In this document: positions 51,631 to 64,000 of the stretch, piece by piece
Numbering within the stretch: position 1 is the stretch's first letter
Layout: each line of letters begins with the position of its first letter
NCBI GenBank assembly: GCA_034670405.1
Contig: JAXDDX010000002.1
Span: 2,264,001 to 2,328,000, forward strand
DNA from: Hoplostethus atlanticus
Lineage: Eukaryota; Chordata; Actinopteri; Trachichthyiformes; Trachichthyidae
Reading direction: 5' to 3'
DNA: 64,000 nt
The notes under the pieces: model-generated
The model's database searches: none
What the model saw: the letters and a program-made list of their open reading frames with translations, nothing else
What the model was told of the DNA's origin: nothing
Position numbers and translations under genes: made by a program

Positions 51631-52616
51631 TTTTTTGTTCATCTAGCATGTCTATAATACATTGACTAATACAGTAAATGTGTTTCAATTATAAATAATT
51701 TTTGTATCTTATTTTTTAAATTTTAGGCTTTACAGTTTTTTTTACATTCAATTTTAAAACTTTTTCTTCTTCAACATCAATTATTCTGCTAATGAACAGA
51801 AAATTTCCAAAGAGGTCGTAGTGTAGCGTGTCTAAATCACTGTAGCCAGACTGCCCTCAACTCAACTTGAGTATTGACATTATGCCAGCTATGACACCAT
51901 AACTCAGCCCACTGCGATGGTCATTTGATAAATGGTATCATAAATTGTTGACAAAACAATTTGTGATGTATTATGTTACCGATGGGTTGTACTGCTTATC
52001 AAATCAAGTAATCTGGCAGCGCTCTCCATTCATCAGCATAATGCAAGCACTTGCTGTAGATAGTGATGACTTTGTTGCTTTGTTGACATACAGTACAAAT
52101 CTGGGGATGCTGGGTTGGGCAGGGAAGCAGAGAGAGAGCTTGGCTTCAAAGTTTCATTATTCTTATGACTTTCTAAGGGAGGTGTAGTGTTATTATCTTT
52201 TCCCTCAATAGTGGGAAACTGTGTAGTGTGACCAATACAATATATTATGTATAATTCAGAAAATACTTTGTCTAATCTAAAATATTAGTAGTAAAATAGT
52301 ATAGTCATATTTTAAGGCAATTTTGACATGGAGAGTGGTTGAGATGCATGAGAGAATAGTGGTGTGCAAACAAATATAATTATTATAATAGATAAATTAT
52401 CATACTTAGATAAAAATATATGCAATAGAATATTTGTTTATGCATTTCTTTATTGCTTTATCTATTTACATATTTTGCATCTGACAGTGAGAAAGTTGCT
52501 AATCAAACATTGAATCTGCCTTCAGCAGTGAAAAGTCTCCAATTTGACCTTTCACGTGCACTTTTGTAAAATAAAAAAACACAGTGACACCAATCAATGA
52601 TTTGAAGCTAATTTAA

Positions 52617-52620
<4 letters not shown>

Positions 52621-52657
<37 letters not shown>
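52621..52657. repeat. (TA)18 microsatellite
   Basis: Eighteen uninterrupted TA units. Confidence 0.97.
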
Positions 52658-52660
<3 letters not shown>

Positions 52661-55179
52661 ATATATTACTCTGATAATCTTCAGTTAAAATGCTTTATCT
52701 ACATGCATAGCATTTCTTTAAGGGGGAGGTTTACTTTTTTACTGTTGCAGACTGACATGTTGTAAGATCACGTGTTTCATATAGTGCAGATTGCACCAGG
52801 CAGCAGTTAGTCTCCCATGCTAATATAAAATAGATAAAAAGTAATATATTTTCTTTTCAAACATTTATCGCTCATCATTTCTCATGAAAATATGTCAGAT
52901 AGAAAATAAGCCTTGAACCATATCTAACAACTCAGGAGTGAGTTAAAATACTGACAAGTTGGTGTGAATGTGACCATTCTTATAAACACTTGTCTATTTT
53001 TTCAAGTGCACGGAGAGCTCAAAGACAAATATTAAAACAAAAAGAAAGCAAGGGAGTGATCAGGTGAGCAGTCAAGCAGGTTTGTGTAATCAGGTGAATT
53101 ATAATAAATGGTAAATTTTTTTATTTTTAGCTTCTATGAACAGAGACACAAGATTCTACTTTTTATTGTCAGCTTTCTTCAAACAGCTTTAGGTGGCTAT
53201 GTCTGTCAATGTAATCACTGTGACTCATTCGCCTCGCTAGGAAGGCATTAATGTGAAACGTAGATAATATTTATGAAGCACACTACCATGCGGTCCATGC
53301 TACAGCCAATTTTCCACTGAAATATTTGATCTTAAATGCTCAATAGAAGCCTCACGCTCTTGATCAAGAAACGGTGCCTACGTTGCATCTTTTCATCATG
53401 CCGTTCTTTGCTGGAAGTCGGCTGTCCATCCATTCCCTGACAGTGCCATATCTGTTTGGCTGGCAGTGGGCGACCCTTGGGCTTCAAAGATACATTGAAG
53501 TTCTGCAAATAATCTGTCAACCATGAAGACCAATGACTATAACAACATCTATCCACAACATCTCAACAAACCTTTTCATGAATACACAGTTTGCTGCTGA
53601 CATGATGGAAAATGGCTTTTGTCATGAGAATACCTTACCGTGGGCCCTCCAACACAACCGCTCCCTATAGCATTTTTTGATACGATTTCTTGTAGAAAAG
53701 GAATTAGATGACCCGCTGTTTTGTGACATTTAGTATCCACTATCTCACTGAAGAGGTGATGGGATTCATGAAATGGGCATACAGATGTACATGAGTCGTA
53801 CCGCACAGAGGGAAACATATCACCGGAAAATGCTAATGCGGTGCATTTGCTGCACATTAATTCTAGACACAAGTCCGATTCATATTTCAAAAAACTAAAA
53901 TGGAGCTTTAGAATGATGTATTCTTTTTCCCTATCTTAAACTTTAACAAAATCTCCACTTTAGCAATTAGGACTATGTGTCATTTGTTAACTGATGATAT
54001 CATCATGGCTATACATATTTTTCTTCTGATGATGTGCAAATGAGGGAAAATTGCTGATTTGAGTGCTTTGCAGTGTGTCAGAGCATCTTAAAACTCAGTA
54101 ACTATACTGTACATCCGCATGTCAGTCTCCTGGAGGGGCAGTGGAAGGTTAGCTGGCATGAGAGAGGGTAGATGTTAATGTTGTGTCTAAAAGGAAAATA
54201 AGTTTAAACAGCTAATGAAGATGTATCTTGCATTCCTGGGTCCAGTTTGTTATTTTGTTGGGTATTCTTCTTTTCCTCGAGGATAACTGGCCAAACTATA
54301 TTTCCACTGCAGCTACAACAGAGTTTAATAGGAGAAAAATGTTCAATGATCTATAACATCAAAAGTTAACATCACCATTTCACACCGACATTCAACAATC
54401 ATACAGGAAGAAATCCATCGTAGAAGAGGAAGAGATCATTTCTCCACAGACAGTAGCCTCAGTAGACCAGAATGCAATGCAGCCACAAGACACGTAAGGG
54501 GCGACTTTTTCTTGACTGGAAATATCCAGCTGAAGTAGAAGTAGAAAAGGGTGGTTGAGTGGATACAACAAAAAGTTAAATTTCAACACTTCAGAAAATA
54601 AGAAAATCAGAAAATAACTCCTGGAATGTATTGAGCATCACAGATTGATGATATATAACAGTGTAAGAGCATCTGATGGTGGAAATGTCCTTTAACAGCA
54701 GAGTCAGGAGTGTGGGGGCATTTACAGCAGCAACCCGGACTACAGCGGCACCTAGCTTGGATAATCACATTTGTCTAACACTATCCATTCTCCATTCTCT
54801 CTCCAACTTAGAGTTCTTTGCAAAGTGCAAACTGCACTGAGCTCTCAAGGTTAATGCTACACAGGAGCCTTTACCTCTGGCCTTTTGTGCAGATCTCTGC
54901 AATTAGGCTTTTCACTTGTGAATTAAAACGGTTTGAGATGAGGAGGTCAGCTTTTATCATCTGACCCCGTACCCGCAAAGCAGCAGATAACATAAAGTTC
55001 AAAAGTGTCATAACACAGGGTTGGAATTACAGTGACTTCTGAGTGGTGCATAATTTGACGTTTGCACTCTGAATTTTGACCATTTATCTTGAAAATGTGT
55101 GCACACATTTGGTGAGCTTGACCGGCCTTTAGTTTTAGACCAATTTGTTGAACGATGCCCGATTTTAGGAGAGAGCAGG

Positions 55180-55256
55180 GGTTCTGCTTCAGAAGGTCGC
55201 CGGCAAAAACAACTCAACTGTTACCCTTGTGCTCTTGAGCAAGGCACTTAAAAAAT
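55180..55256 (+). mobile_element. Possible SINE remnant (tail-like fragment)
   Basis: The stretch TTCTGCTTCAGAAGGTCGCC followed by GCTCTTGAGCAAGGCACTTA resembles the conserved central-to-tail part of tRNA-related fish SINEs, as remembered. The tRNA-like head with A and B boxes is not visible, so at most a degraded fragment is present. Confidence 0.3.
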
Positions 55257-55260
55257 AAAG

Positions 55261-55270
55261 TGATTGATGA
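55261..55270 (+). promoter_or_regulatory. PBX-HOX-type site TGATTGATGA
   Basis: TGATTGATGA is close to the TGATTGATGG type used by PBX with anterior HOX proteins. It directly follows a SINE-tail-like sequence, so it may be repeat-derived or fortuitous. Confidence 0.22.
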
Positions 55271-56579
55271 AGACAAAGTTAATAAGATTCACTTTAATTA
55301 TAATTAACTATGTTCACCAGGCGTCTGTTGATACTGTGCACGTTGAGTGTGCACTTCAACCCACTAGAAGGTTCCTTTTGGTGGTGGAGATGGAGGAACA
55401 TCTGCGTGAGGAGAGATAGCACAAGTAGTCCTGTTGATTGTGAACAATTTTTTGTCGTTTCATTGTACGGTGACATATCTTTCATTAAGGTTTAAGCATT
55501 AGATTAAACTAGAACCAGTATCCAATAGTAATTAACTTGAGTATATCGGGAGGCCATTATTCACATTAAAGTAACCTTTTAATAGCTGAGCCTTTAACTC
55601 CACTGCAGGTAATGACTTTAAAGAGTGCTTATTAAAAGAGAAATGGTAATGAGCTTTAATAAAGCAGAACAACTTTGAAATGAAGAGCGCTTTTCAATAG
55701 AAAAGGATGGAGGGATTGGACCTGTGATTCCATTAACGAGACTAATGATTCTTTATCAGCCCTCTTATGTGTACATGGAGTTAACATTAACAGTGATTGA
55801 GGATGGGTCTCAGTGAAAAGATGGGCCCTTTCATTGCCCTTTAAAAGATCAGATAAGAGAAAAAGAACTTTAGTAATTTCAATCATTGAGAATTGATAAT
55901 ACAAGTCCTGCGACCTCAAAAGTCGCCGAGTGGAGCAAAAATCTCCTTCAGCACTTATGGACTGTAACAATACAGTACATCTGTAATTATAAAATGAATC
56001 TGTCTCATTATGTGTGAAAATGAAGCGAATGAAAGGAAGTAGATGAAGTGATATGCGTGTCAAATTTAGGCGATGGGATACACGAGTGTTTGATTTTTTC
56101 AATCTATCTGTTGTTGAAATTGGAATTAGCGGTAAAATACAAAAAAAACCCCGACATATTTGCATGTAAACAAATAACATGTATAGTTTTGAATATATAT
56201 GAAGAATGTATATTGTTTTTAGCAAAATAGAATCAAAATCATTCAGTGTTATTCTACAGTTTATGAAGGAATTCAGTGTCATCAGCGGGTTAAGACAGAA
56301 GGAGATGCCAAAAGACAACAAGGTAAAAGAGACAAAGAATTAAAGAAATAGGGGGACGGAGGAAATGGAAATAATTAAATCAATCTTTGGCGAGCAGCTG
56401 GAGCAGGACTCCAGCTGACAATAGCACCTGGGTGTGCAGCACAGGCTGCCTGGGGCTGCACTGGGTCTCCCCCACCCTCTAACACCCCCCAACACCCCCC
56501 AGCCCCCTGCTGGAGCTCTGGCTGGTCCCCTCCAACCCCCCTCCGTCTCCATGTCCTCAGACAGAGGCAGCATCGTCAC

Positions 56580-56730
56580 TCTGACGCTCACAGACTAATT
56601 AAAGGGATGATTTGTGAAATGCCATCTTTTTATTCAATTAATCATGAACACAAAGCCATAAAACCCATCATCTAAAAATATTCTTGTTAGTTTGCAGTGT
56701 GGCTAATAGATTATGGTACATTAAAGAAAC
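56580..56730. promoter_or_regulatory. Candidate conserved block upstream of pbx3
   Basis: Contains ACTAATTAAAGGG, TTCAATTAATCATG and AGCCATAAAACCC in complex sequence, about 11 kb upstream of the pbx3 start codon and close to the TALE site at 56798. Motif content only. Confidence 0.28.
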
Positions 56731-56797
56731 GACGTGATGATCTGTTTTAAAATGTGGCGCCTGAAAAGGTTGGCAAGCCTCCCAATATTTTTGGGCG

Positions 56798-56807
56798 CTG
56801 TCAATCC
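56798..56807 (-). promoter_or_regulatory. TALE composite-type site upstream of pbx3
   Basis: The plus strand reads CTGTCAATCC, the reverse complement of GGATTGACAG, a 9 of 10 match to TGATTGACAG. It lies about 70 bp to the right of the TAATTA-containing block at 56580-56730. Confidence 0.3.
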
Positions 56808-59440
56808 ACTTGGTGTGTCAGCATTACCGGAACAATACAAACGATTCGCTCTGGCTATTAGTGACAACAACTTGCTCTGTGTTCGTACATCACTTTGGCT
56901 TCTTTAAACAGAAGCCAAACATACATGTCCAAATGAATGACTGTGCAATTCTCAAACAAATGCTTTCCTTCTTCCATGTTCCTCCTCATCTCAACATGTT
57001 TTAATTAGTAGTGAAAAATGAGTTCATTTGGAAGATAAATAACATGAGCTGTGCATGTCTGTTTTTACTTGGCAGGGCTAAAGATGGGTGTTTTTCACCA
57101 CAACTCCCCCTTTCTGCTAGAGAATGGAGAAACTCAATTTGCACAGCTCGCAAAGCTACTTAATGCTGATGTTTATTTTCTTTTTCAGTGATAGCAAAAT
57201 CAAACTTATTATGGTTTCATAATCCTTTCAAATGGTCTTCATCTATACAGTAAACAACTAATAAAATACTAATGTTTGTAAAAGGGATTTATGAACCCTA
57301 TTCTCAAAATATTGCAGTGTGTGCACTGTAATTATGTCCTCTGCTACTTGATTAAAATGTTAATTAATGGCTCTAGTCAGAGTGGCTGTAGGTAGTTAAG
57401 TAAAGTACTCAAAACAACATTTGCTTACTTTTTATTGCCAATGAGTTACATTTATCAATAGTAAGTGTATTTGGTACAACTTTGAGCCTCATTGATACAA
57501 GTATATTCCGTTAATTGCTAACAGCCTCAGTTTTCTCAGTTGTTTTTTTCAAATTTTGCAAACAAGTTTCCACTCCTGAAAAAAAGAGTGGGTCATCAAT
57601 GCAAATCCTCTGGGTAAAGAATAAAAGCCCTTAAAAGGCCAGTTCATAAGGAAATAATTTAAACTTCAACATCCAACATGGCCATGGCACGGTGCCTCAA
57701 TCAGTCGTGCCTTTACTCTACTTCCTTATCTTTCACTTCCTGATTAAGGCACCATCCTGAACCATGTGGAGTTTTTAATTGTTTCAATGTCAACATGTCC
57801 TTTAATAAAGACTTCTCAATTTTCCACTGAGAAGAATTACCTCTGGTGTTTATCTACTTTATTGCCTGGGAGAACCTACTTCTTTATGGCAGTGCACACA
57901 GCAGCAAACATTCTGCTTTTTCTTTTGAGAGTTTCGCTTCTTATTTCATATTTATTTCCTTATCAATAGAGCTAAACAGCCTTACCCTGCAGAGCAGGAA
58001 TCACACATATCATCAATAAATATTTATTTAGTTCCTCTGGTGAGCAATGGGTGTGAACTTATGTGTAATTTGGTTTCAGTCTATCAAGATTAATTTTGTC
58101 AGGAACATGATGAATGCAACGCAGGGCAATGCTCCGATGCATCAGTGTCATTCCAGATGAGATTTTTCATGGAAGTTGAGTGTTTCCAAGATTAAGTGCA
58201 GTATTAGTCAATGTTTTTGGGAGAAGACTTCACACTAATTTACTGAAGAGCAACAACCTGCAGAGGAGGCTCCATTAGCAATGACAATGAACTACAGCTC
58301 TGGTGGGAAAATCTGATTAACACTGCTTGCTGGAATTGTGAACTCGTTTTGCTGGTTGGAAGATAATTCCACACTTGCCGGTATACCAGCTTGTGAAGTC
58401 CCTTAGTCCATGCCAAATTCTCTCTTTAATGGAGTATTGTCATATTTCATGTATACTTGGAATGTGACATTTCGTCTAGTATTGACACTGGATTTTTACA
58501 TATGTCAAGGGAATACAGCATAGGTTTGAAAAAATAGCTCAAAAACAATAGCAGAAGAAAGCTATTTGTTTAGGATTTCACAAATGTGTTACATCTCATT
58601 TGTTCAAGCAATGTAATGTGCCAAATTTCAAACAAAAGCAAGAACATGCCTGGGGCAATGTGGAATGTAGAGTAGGTAACAGCATGATGGTGAGATCAGT
58701 ATTTCTGGAAATATCTATCCTTAACAAAATATTGAATACTTACAGCATGAGCAAATCTTCCTCTCCATGAGCAAAGCCTCCACTGCGTTTTAACTTTCAT
58801 ACAATGTAGGATTGACCTTTCGGTATAAAATGTCTCTTCATTATTTCCTTTTTTTTCAAGGAAGTTTCTCTATTGAGATCAGATGTTCGGAATATATAAC
58901 ACTGACAAGCTGCTGTCAGCATTGATTTCCATTTCTCCCAGAAATATGGTGTTGAAATACTCTCCAGGCAGATAAGTATCTTTACACATGACTGCCAGAT
59001 TTGATTGCCTTCTGTAAAGGGGACTGTATTTGCGTTATTCTCAGTGCATGCCACAATACATTGTGTTTCGTCTTCTATTATGCCCCTCGCAGAGCCCTCA
59101 TCTAAATAAGAATATTTCTTCCATGCTTCACTGTCCTCAGCAGGATTGGAGTGCACCCCGACCAGGGTTGAGTTGTTGGATGTAGGAGGGGTATCCACTT
59201 TCTGCTCATTGTATCGGAACCTGTGACCTTACCGTGGTGTAGATGTCTGCTTGTATTGCAGTGACAAGTGATGTTCTATGTATTAGAGTGGGTCTTTTGT
59301 CACCAAACATGAGTTGCCACCGTATACTATAACCAGAACCAAGAATCCACCTTTTATGTGCATTGCGGTGCATGCACCTATAGCCAGAGGTTTGTTTGTT
59401 AGTTTAGGTTTTATTTAGTCAGTTCCTCACCCACCTGTTT

Positions 59441-60312
59441 TAATTGTTTCTCATACTTAGGAGAAAATGAGAAATAAATGAGAATACATGTTTCAGTCTT
59501 CTGCGCGTCAGATGTGCGTTGCTGCACATTGTCACGAGAATTATCTGAGAAGAATGGTACAACAAAAACTTCTTCGTCGTGTAACTGTGTAATCCCTGAT
59601 GACTCAATTGTTTCTCCTAGAAGCAAATAAGCGAAATAAATGAGACGACAATGTTGAGGCTTCTGTGAGACAATCCTCGTAATAGACTATTATTTGAGAA
59701 ATATCTGGGCATTGAAAGAACCTAATGAGATCTCATCATTGTATGCCTCGCATCTCATTTATATCTTGTTTCTCTGCTAATCTTTCTTGGGGGAAAAAAA
59801 CAACTTGTGCAATTAACACACATCTCAATGGCAGGAAATGATTCAGACATCTCAGACGTCAGTGAGCCTGCAGTTACACTGTGTAGAGATCTGTGTAGAG
59901 ATGTTCCTCACATAACGCTAACTAACCTTCCACTCTAAAACAGATCTCACTTTTTTGCACCTTCTATTTATAACAAATGAGAAACGATTTGAGAAATCTG
60001 TGAGACAAATTGTCCTGATTGGAGACTGCCAACTCAAAACAATACAATCTCTCCACAGTGTACCTAAATGCATGTTGGAACTATTTTTCATGAAAAAAAA
60101 AGAGAAACAAGTCTGAAGAAATAAATCAGAAGCTCTTTTATAAGAGCTGGAGACTTGAATAAGACATGGAAATCTCCTATCCTGTACACGTAAGAACAAT
60201 GTCTATGTGGTTATCCTGTATGCTGTAACAGAACTTGTGAGTATTAAAGAGATCTCACTTGTGTGTAGGAGAAGAGAAATGAGATTTAAGTGTGATCTCA
60301 TTTTGAATTTTG
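59441..60312. repeat. TGAGA/TCTCA pentamer-rich repeat tract, probably transposon-derived
   Basis: TGAGA or its complement TCTCA occurs 19 times between 59449 and 60300, against about 2 expected for this length and composition. It includes the 12-bp palindrome ATGAGATCTCAT (59725-59736). Two related segments, starting AATTGTTTCTC at about 59443 and 59607, form a degenerate direct repeat that shares AAATAAATGAGA and CTTCTG. No coding domain and no clear terminal inverted repeats were found. This looks like an old dispersed element rather than a simple satellite. Confidence 0.5.
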
Positions 60313-61859
60313 CTTCCCTATGGGTATTTGCTGTGTGTATTATCTATATGAATAAAGGGTATTTGACGTGTCTACAACACTGTGAGCGTTATATCTATTT
60401 TAGAGTGTGAGAGCAGTGAGCAGTGTGGTATGTTGTGACGAGGGGCACTAGGTTTGATGGTTCCTGCTTCACACAGTGCAATAATAAATTTGGGGCTATG
60501 GGGGTCTGACATTGTCTGCGCTCAGTATAATTAAGCGGTGCATTAGAAAGAGTGCTGGAATAAAACATGAGTATGTAAATGCAGCCCGGAGCTGATGTTG
60601 TAGTGATTATTACAATGCAGATAAAGCATTTCTCACAACTGCCTGTGTCTACTGAAGCCTCCAAAAACATCTGGACCTTTTAATTGAAAAATGGCATGGT
60701 GTTTCGCTGTGCTGCTTTGTGCTAAGTGAAGTCAACAATTAAGACAAAAATGTAATTGATAAGAATTGCATTGCTTCATTATTTGGTGTTCTAGTCAAGA
60801 AAATTGATTTATCAATTATTTACAGGTCACAGAGCAGAGGCCATGCAATGCTGCTCTCAAAAGAACACACCCCAGAGCTCAGTGTGTCTCTAGGACTCCT
60901 CCTCATAAAATCAATCACATAATGCATATTAGGTTTAAAAATGTAATTCCTTTTTCATGCCATATTCAGATGGCTCTTTGTCCCCGAGAGTAGTATAGTA
61001 CTAGGTGAGGCAGGAATGCACGGCTTCTTTGATCATGTAGCCACTTACAGAGCGATATTTAGCCACTGGTACATGAATGTGAGCCATACATACATACAGA
61101 TGTTCATCGATTCACATGGAGAGGCAAAGCCAAAAATAATGCCAGCAGGGTTCACACTCATACTCCCCTGCTTGTAGATCCCCTTCCCAATCGAAAACAG
61201 CTTTTCTGTCGTCTGTGAACCAAATCTGTACGTCTCATTGGTATTTTTGTTAACCTGTCATCATGTAAGCCATGTTGACTTTCATAAATTTGGCTGTCTC
61301 TACTGTGAAATGGTAAGAGTCGATAATTGTATAATGCTAACATGAATAAAGAGGGACTTCCTTAGTAGCAAGTAGTTACCTGTAACCCTGTAAGTACCTG
61401 GATGACTGATGAGTCTCTGGCAATGCCAGCACGTTTTACATTGTTGGCAAAACCATGCTCAGTTAGAATACTGGGAGATTGGGTGGTTGTCTATGTTACT
61501 CCTTTTCATACATTATCTGTGACAAAGTTTTGCATCTGTATAGTGATTTGAGAAGTGAAATCTTCATCCAGGCAAACAAAAAACAACAAACAATCTGAAT
61601 ATCACATGAATAAGATTATTTTTGAAGCCATCTCTGTTTTCAGTTCAATGAAGCAGCAGAATTCCAGTGAAATTCCAAAACCAAAACCTGCGTCTCATTT
61701 TAAGTGAAAAGTGTCAGTATTACACTAATTATTCCACATACACCGCATAGCAAACAAATTTCTCCATGAAAGCTGATTTCGAGAAGCCCACAAGGTGCAG
61801 AGCCGTGTCCATCTGATGAAAAAGAGTGAGTCCAGTCTTTCTGATGCTTGGTGAACATT

Positions 61860-62060
61860 CCTTCATCCTCCCTGTCTGAAGCCTAGATTAGTGGGCCCGG
61901 GGCAGAGGCTGTTCATCTGCCAATATGGCACTGGCTTGAGTGATGGGCATGTGGCGATGTCACTAATGATCAGACCATAATGATTCGCTGACAGGGGAGG
62001 AGAGCAATAGATCGTCACTGGGGGTTGAGTTAAAGAGGGGCCCTAATGATCTGCCTGCAA
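61860..62060. promoter_or_regulatory. Candidate conserved block at the distal upstream end
   Basis: Repeat-free, balanced-composition sequence with CACTAATGATCAG and CATAATGATTCGC cores and CTGACAG (TALE half-site type). It resembles enhancer sequence and has no recognisable coding content, although a 138-codon frame begins just after it at 62046. Confidence 0.2.
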
Positions 62061-62649
62061 ACACTGCCAGTGCACCTCCTATATCACTCCATCTCCTTAC
62101 TATCCTACTCATCAAGTTCCTCTCCGATGGAGGGAGCCACTGCGTTGTGTCTCAATGCCATCTCGCGACGCACTGTAAACATCTGTCACCGCCGTATCTA
62201 TATTTCATGCTATTACCTTTTAGGCCTTGGGCTGGGCGCTGTAAGCCTCAGGGTACTCGATTTCCACCAGCATGAGCTTTCAGTGGAGAAAGGATCAAGT
62301 CGTAATCATGGTGTTGCACGGCAGTGTTTTAGCAGCGGGTGTCCTATATACCAACATCCCAAGTGGTTGCGATTCTGTAGCACTCAGCGAAATGAAGACT
62401 ACCTTATGACCTCTATTTTTATCAGATGCTCTGTTACCCCTGTCTCCGTTTTCTGTATCTAGTTCTTAACCCGCTACGAGAATAAAGCTGACAGGTTACA
62501 ATTTATGTTAAGCTATACACCCGCAAAGTCTACAAATAGAGAATATTAAAGTCCCATTCTGGGGGTTTTTCAGGACATTAGTGTGTTCCTGGGACAGAGG
62601 GCTGCTTTTGCTAACCGTTTCTTTACCAACAAAACATATCGTCACCTTC

Positions 62650-62986
62650 TTAAACTAATGGCCTAAGTCATATTTTGAGGAAAATGTTTTTTTTGCCTAA
62701 ATCATCTCTTCATGATGCTGGCCACCTCTGGTAAAATTGCCTACATCCTTATTGAAAAGATCATGCAGTTCCTACCCTGGTAGTATAATGGCCTATGTCA
62801 AGAGTGTGACTTAGGCAATTAAAAAAAAAAAAAAAATGGCTTAAGTCACATTGTCTTGTGACTTAGGCAATTTTACAAGCTTTACTAGATGGCGGCTGCT
62901 TCCAGAAGAAAGACAAACAATATATTTGGTTTAGTTCTTTCTGTTTTTGGAAAAACTTTAAAATATGACTTAGGCCATTAGTTTAA
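62650..62986. mobile_element. TTAA-flanked foldback MITE with repeated internal motif
   Basis: A 329-bp element (62654-62982) is flanked by TTAA on both sides. Including the TTAA, the outer inverted repeat is perfect over 28 bp (62649-62676 and 62960-62987). The 13-mer ATGGCCTAAGTCA or its variants occurs eight times in both orientations, at about 62658, 62692, 62736, 62788, 62807, 62836, 62859 and 62966. A second foldback lies inside: TGTGACTTAGGCAATT (62805-62820) and AATGGCTTAAGTCACA (62835-62850) around a poly-A run. There is no coding capacity. The TTAA duplication suggests a piggyBac-type mobiliser; the family is unknown to me. Identical arms suggest recent insertion or selection for pairing. 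Confidence 0.75.
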
Positions 62987-64000
62987 GCAAACCTTCGATG
63001 CATGCAGATATATTTAAAACTCATTTTTAGCTCTCCCGTGTGAAATGACAGTGAAAAAGTATCTCCTGTGTTTGGCTTTCGGGGCTACTCTATTATAAAT
63101 CTTTCACTAGTTTCACTATTGCAGCTATTCTATTCAATTTTCAACATATTTTTCACGTACCTTCCATTCCTTCTCTCTCTGTGGTTTGAAAGATAAGTGC
63201 CTTGCATGAGCGTAACACACAGCAACATTTTCAGACACCCCCGTCACCAGAGAACACTTTCACCCCATCAGTGTATTTAATTATGGTTGGACTTGATTCA
63301 ACACCCATCCCCTCAATATTATTTTATCTCATTTAAGAGAAAAAAAAATATCAAAGGTGAAAAAAAAAAGCTGCAAGTACTTTCGTAATTTAAGAGAGTG
63401 TTAATGAGTGGCTGCTAACCTTTCTCAGCTATCCATCATCCAGTAATGGAGGAGAGGATCCCTTTTCCAATCTGCTTCATTAAAAACTTTCCATTAAATC
63501 TAAATATGACACCGTGTACTGCTGAAATTAATAGAGTTTCTGAATGTCTAATTCATCCTTATGGTGTTAAAATCCTCCTTGAACATTTTAACCCGCATTG
63601 ATTTTATATGAATATTATTTAGGAAGACAGGGGTCCTTAAAAGTGTGTCTGAGCGTTAAAATGCTCAACTAGAATTACTTGAGACTGAAGTTGTATCATT
63701 AGTATTGAATTTATCATTGCTGTTGTATATTACAGTGAATTATTTGTAACATAGTCATGGTGTGTAGGCTTTACGGATGAGGGAAAAACAAACCAAGGTA
63801 AATTTTGAACTCCTGTTTGAATGGACTAATGGCCTGGGGTTAAAGAGACACAGTATTCCCCTTTAATGCTGCAAATCCGCAAAAGTGCATGGAGTTTATG
63901 GCCTGCGTGGGGAGTTGTTGTTGGCATAACAGGCTGAGGTGTTTACCATACGGTTTTGAGATTGAATACAGCTCTTGACCTGTGTCACACATCTCTCTCC

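Larger units (their letters stand above)
46481..64000. other. 5' flanking intergenic region of pbx3
   Basis: No exon of a known gene was recognised. In mammals the neighbouring divergent gene is MAPKAP1, and no MAPKAP1-like reading frame was seen on the plus strand. The region holds two TTAA-flanked inverted-repeat elements, a pentamer-rich repeat tract, a TA microsatellite, a DR5 element and AT-rich blocks with TAATTA motifs. Stretches with nothing notable include 47160-48030, 48800-49930, 50040-51590, 52660-55170, 57420-59430 and 60320-61850. Confidence 0.7.

Noticed and set aside
58797..59198. 133-codon minus-strand open frame
   Set aside because: Considered as a transposase or gene fragment, but no motif could be recognised; left unannotated.
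62046..62462. 138-codon plus-strand open frame
   Set aside because: No recognisable domain, and composition like non-coding flanks; probably chance.
46500..64000. Expected divergent neighbour MAPKAP1
   Set aside because: No reading frame resembling it was found. The gene may lie further right, or synteny may differ in this species.

Overview
The window looks like vertebrate, most likely teleost fish, nuclear DNA. Sequence is AT-leaning and non-coding almost throughout, with many long CA/TG, GA and TAA microsatellites, spliced genes with GT-AG introns, and small TTAA-flanked MITE-type elements. There is no bacterial-style gene packing. Nearly all open reading frames are chance frames in non-coding DNA.

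One gene is recognised with confidence: the 5' end of a PBX3-type TALE homeobox gene on the minus strand. Coding exon 1 (start codon at 45611, exon to 45415) encodes the PBX3-specific N-terminus and the start of the PBC-A domain. After a 691-bp intron, exon 2 (44723 to 44650) continues in phase. No further exon is seen to the left, so positions 1-44649 are read as the 5' part of a very large intron 2. Only about 90 of the roughly 430 residues of the protein are encoded here. Whether this is the teleost a or b copy cannot be decided from the window.

Layout: 1-44649 is intron 2, with microsatellites, G- or C-rich tracts and several blocks rich in homeodomain (TAATTA), SOX/POU, TALE and nuclear-receptor motifs that look like candidate conserved enhancers. 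44650-45611 holds exons 1 and 2 and intron 1. 45612 to about 46500 is the 5' UTR and promoter region. About 46500-64000 is 5' flanking intergenic DNA with more candidate regulatory blocks, a perfect DR5 retinoic-acid-type element, two TTAA-flanked inverted-repeat elements (48.0-48.6 kb and 62.65-62.99 kb) and a repeat-like tract packed with TGAGA/TCTCA pentamers (59.4-60.3 kb).

The picture fits a developmental transcription factor gene inside its own regulatory landscape. GATTGACAG-type sites, the kind bound by PBX with MEIS/PREP, occur near the promoter, in intron 2 and upstream, which allows but does not prove autoregulation. I found no CRISPR array, operon, defence island, RNA gene or other novel coding system. 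The most unusual items are the two foldback elements and the pentamer-rich tract. The regulatory-block calls rest on motif content only, because no cross-species alignment could be run.
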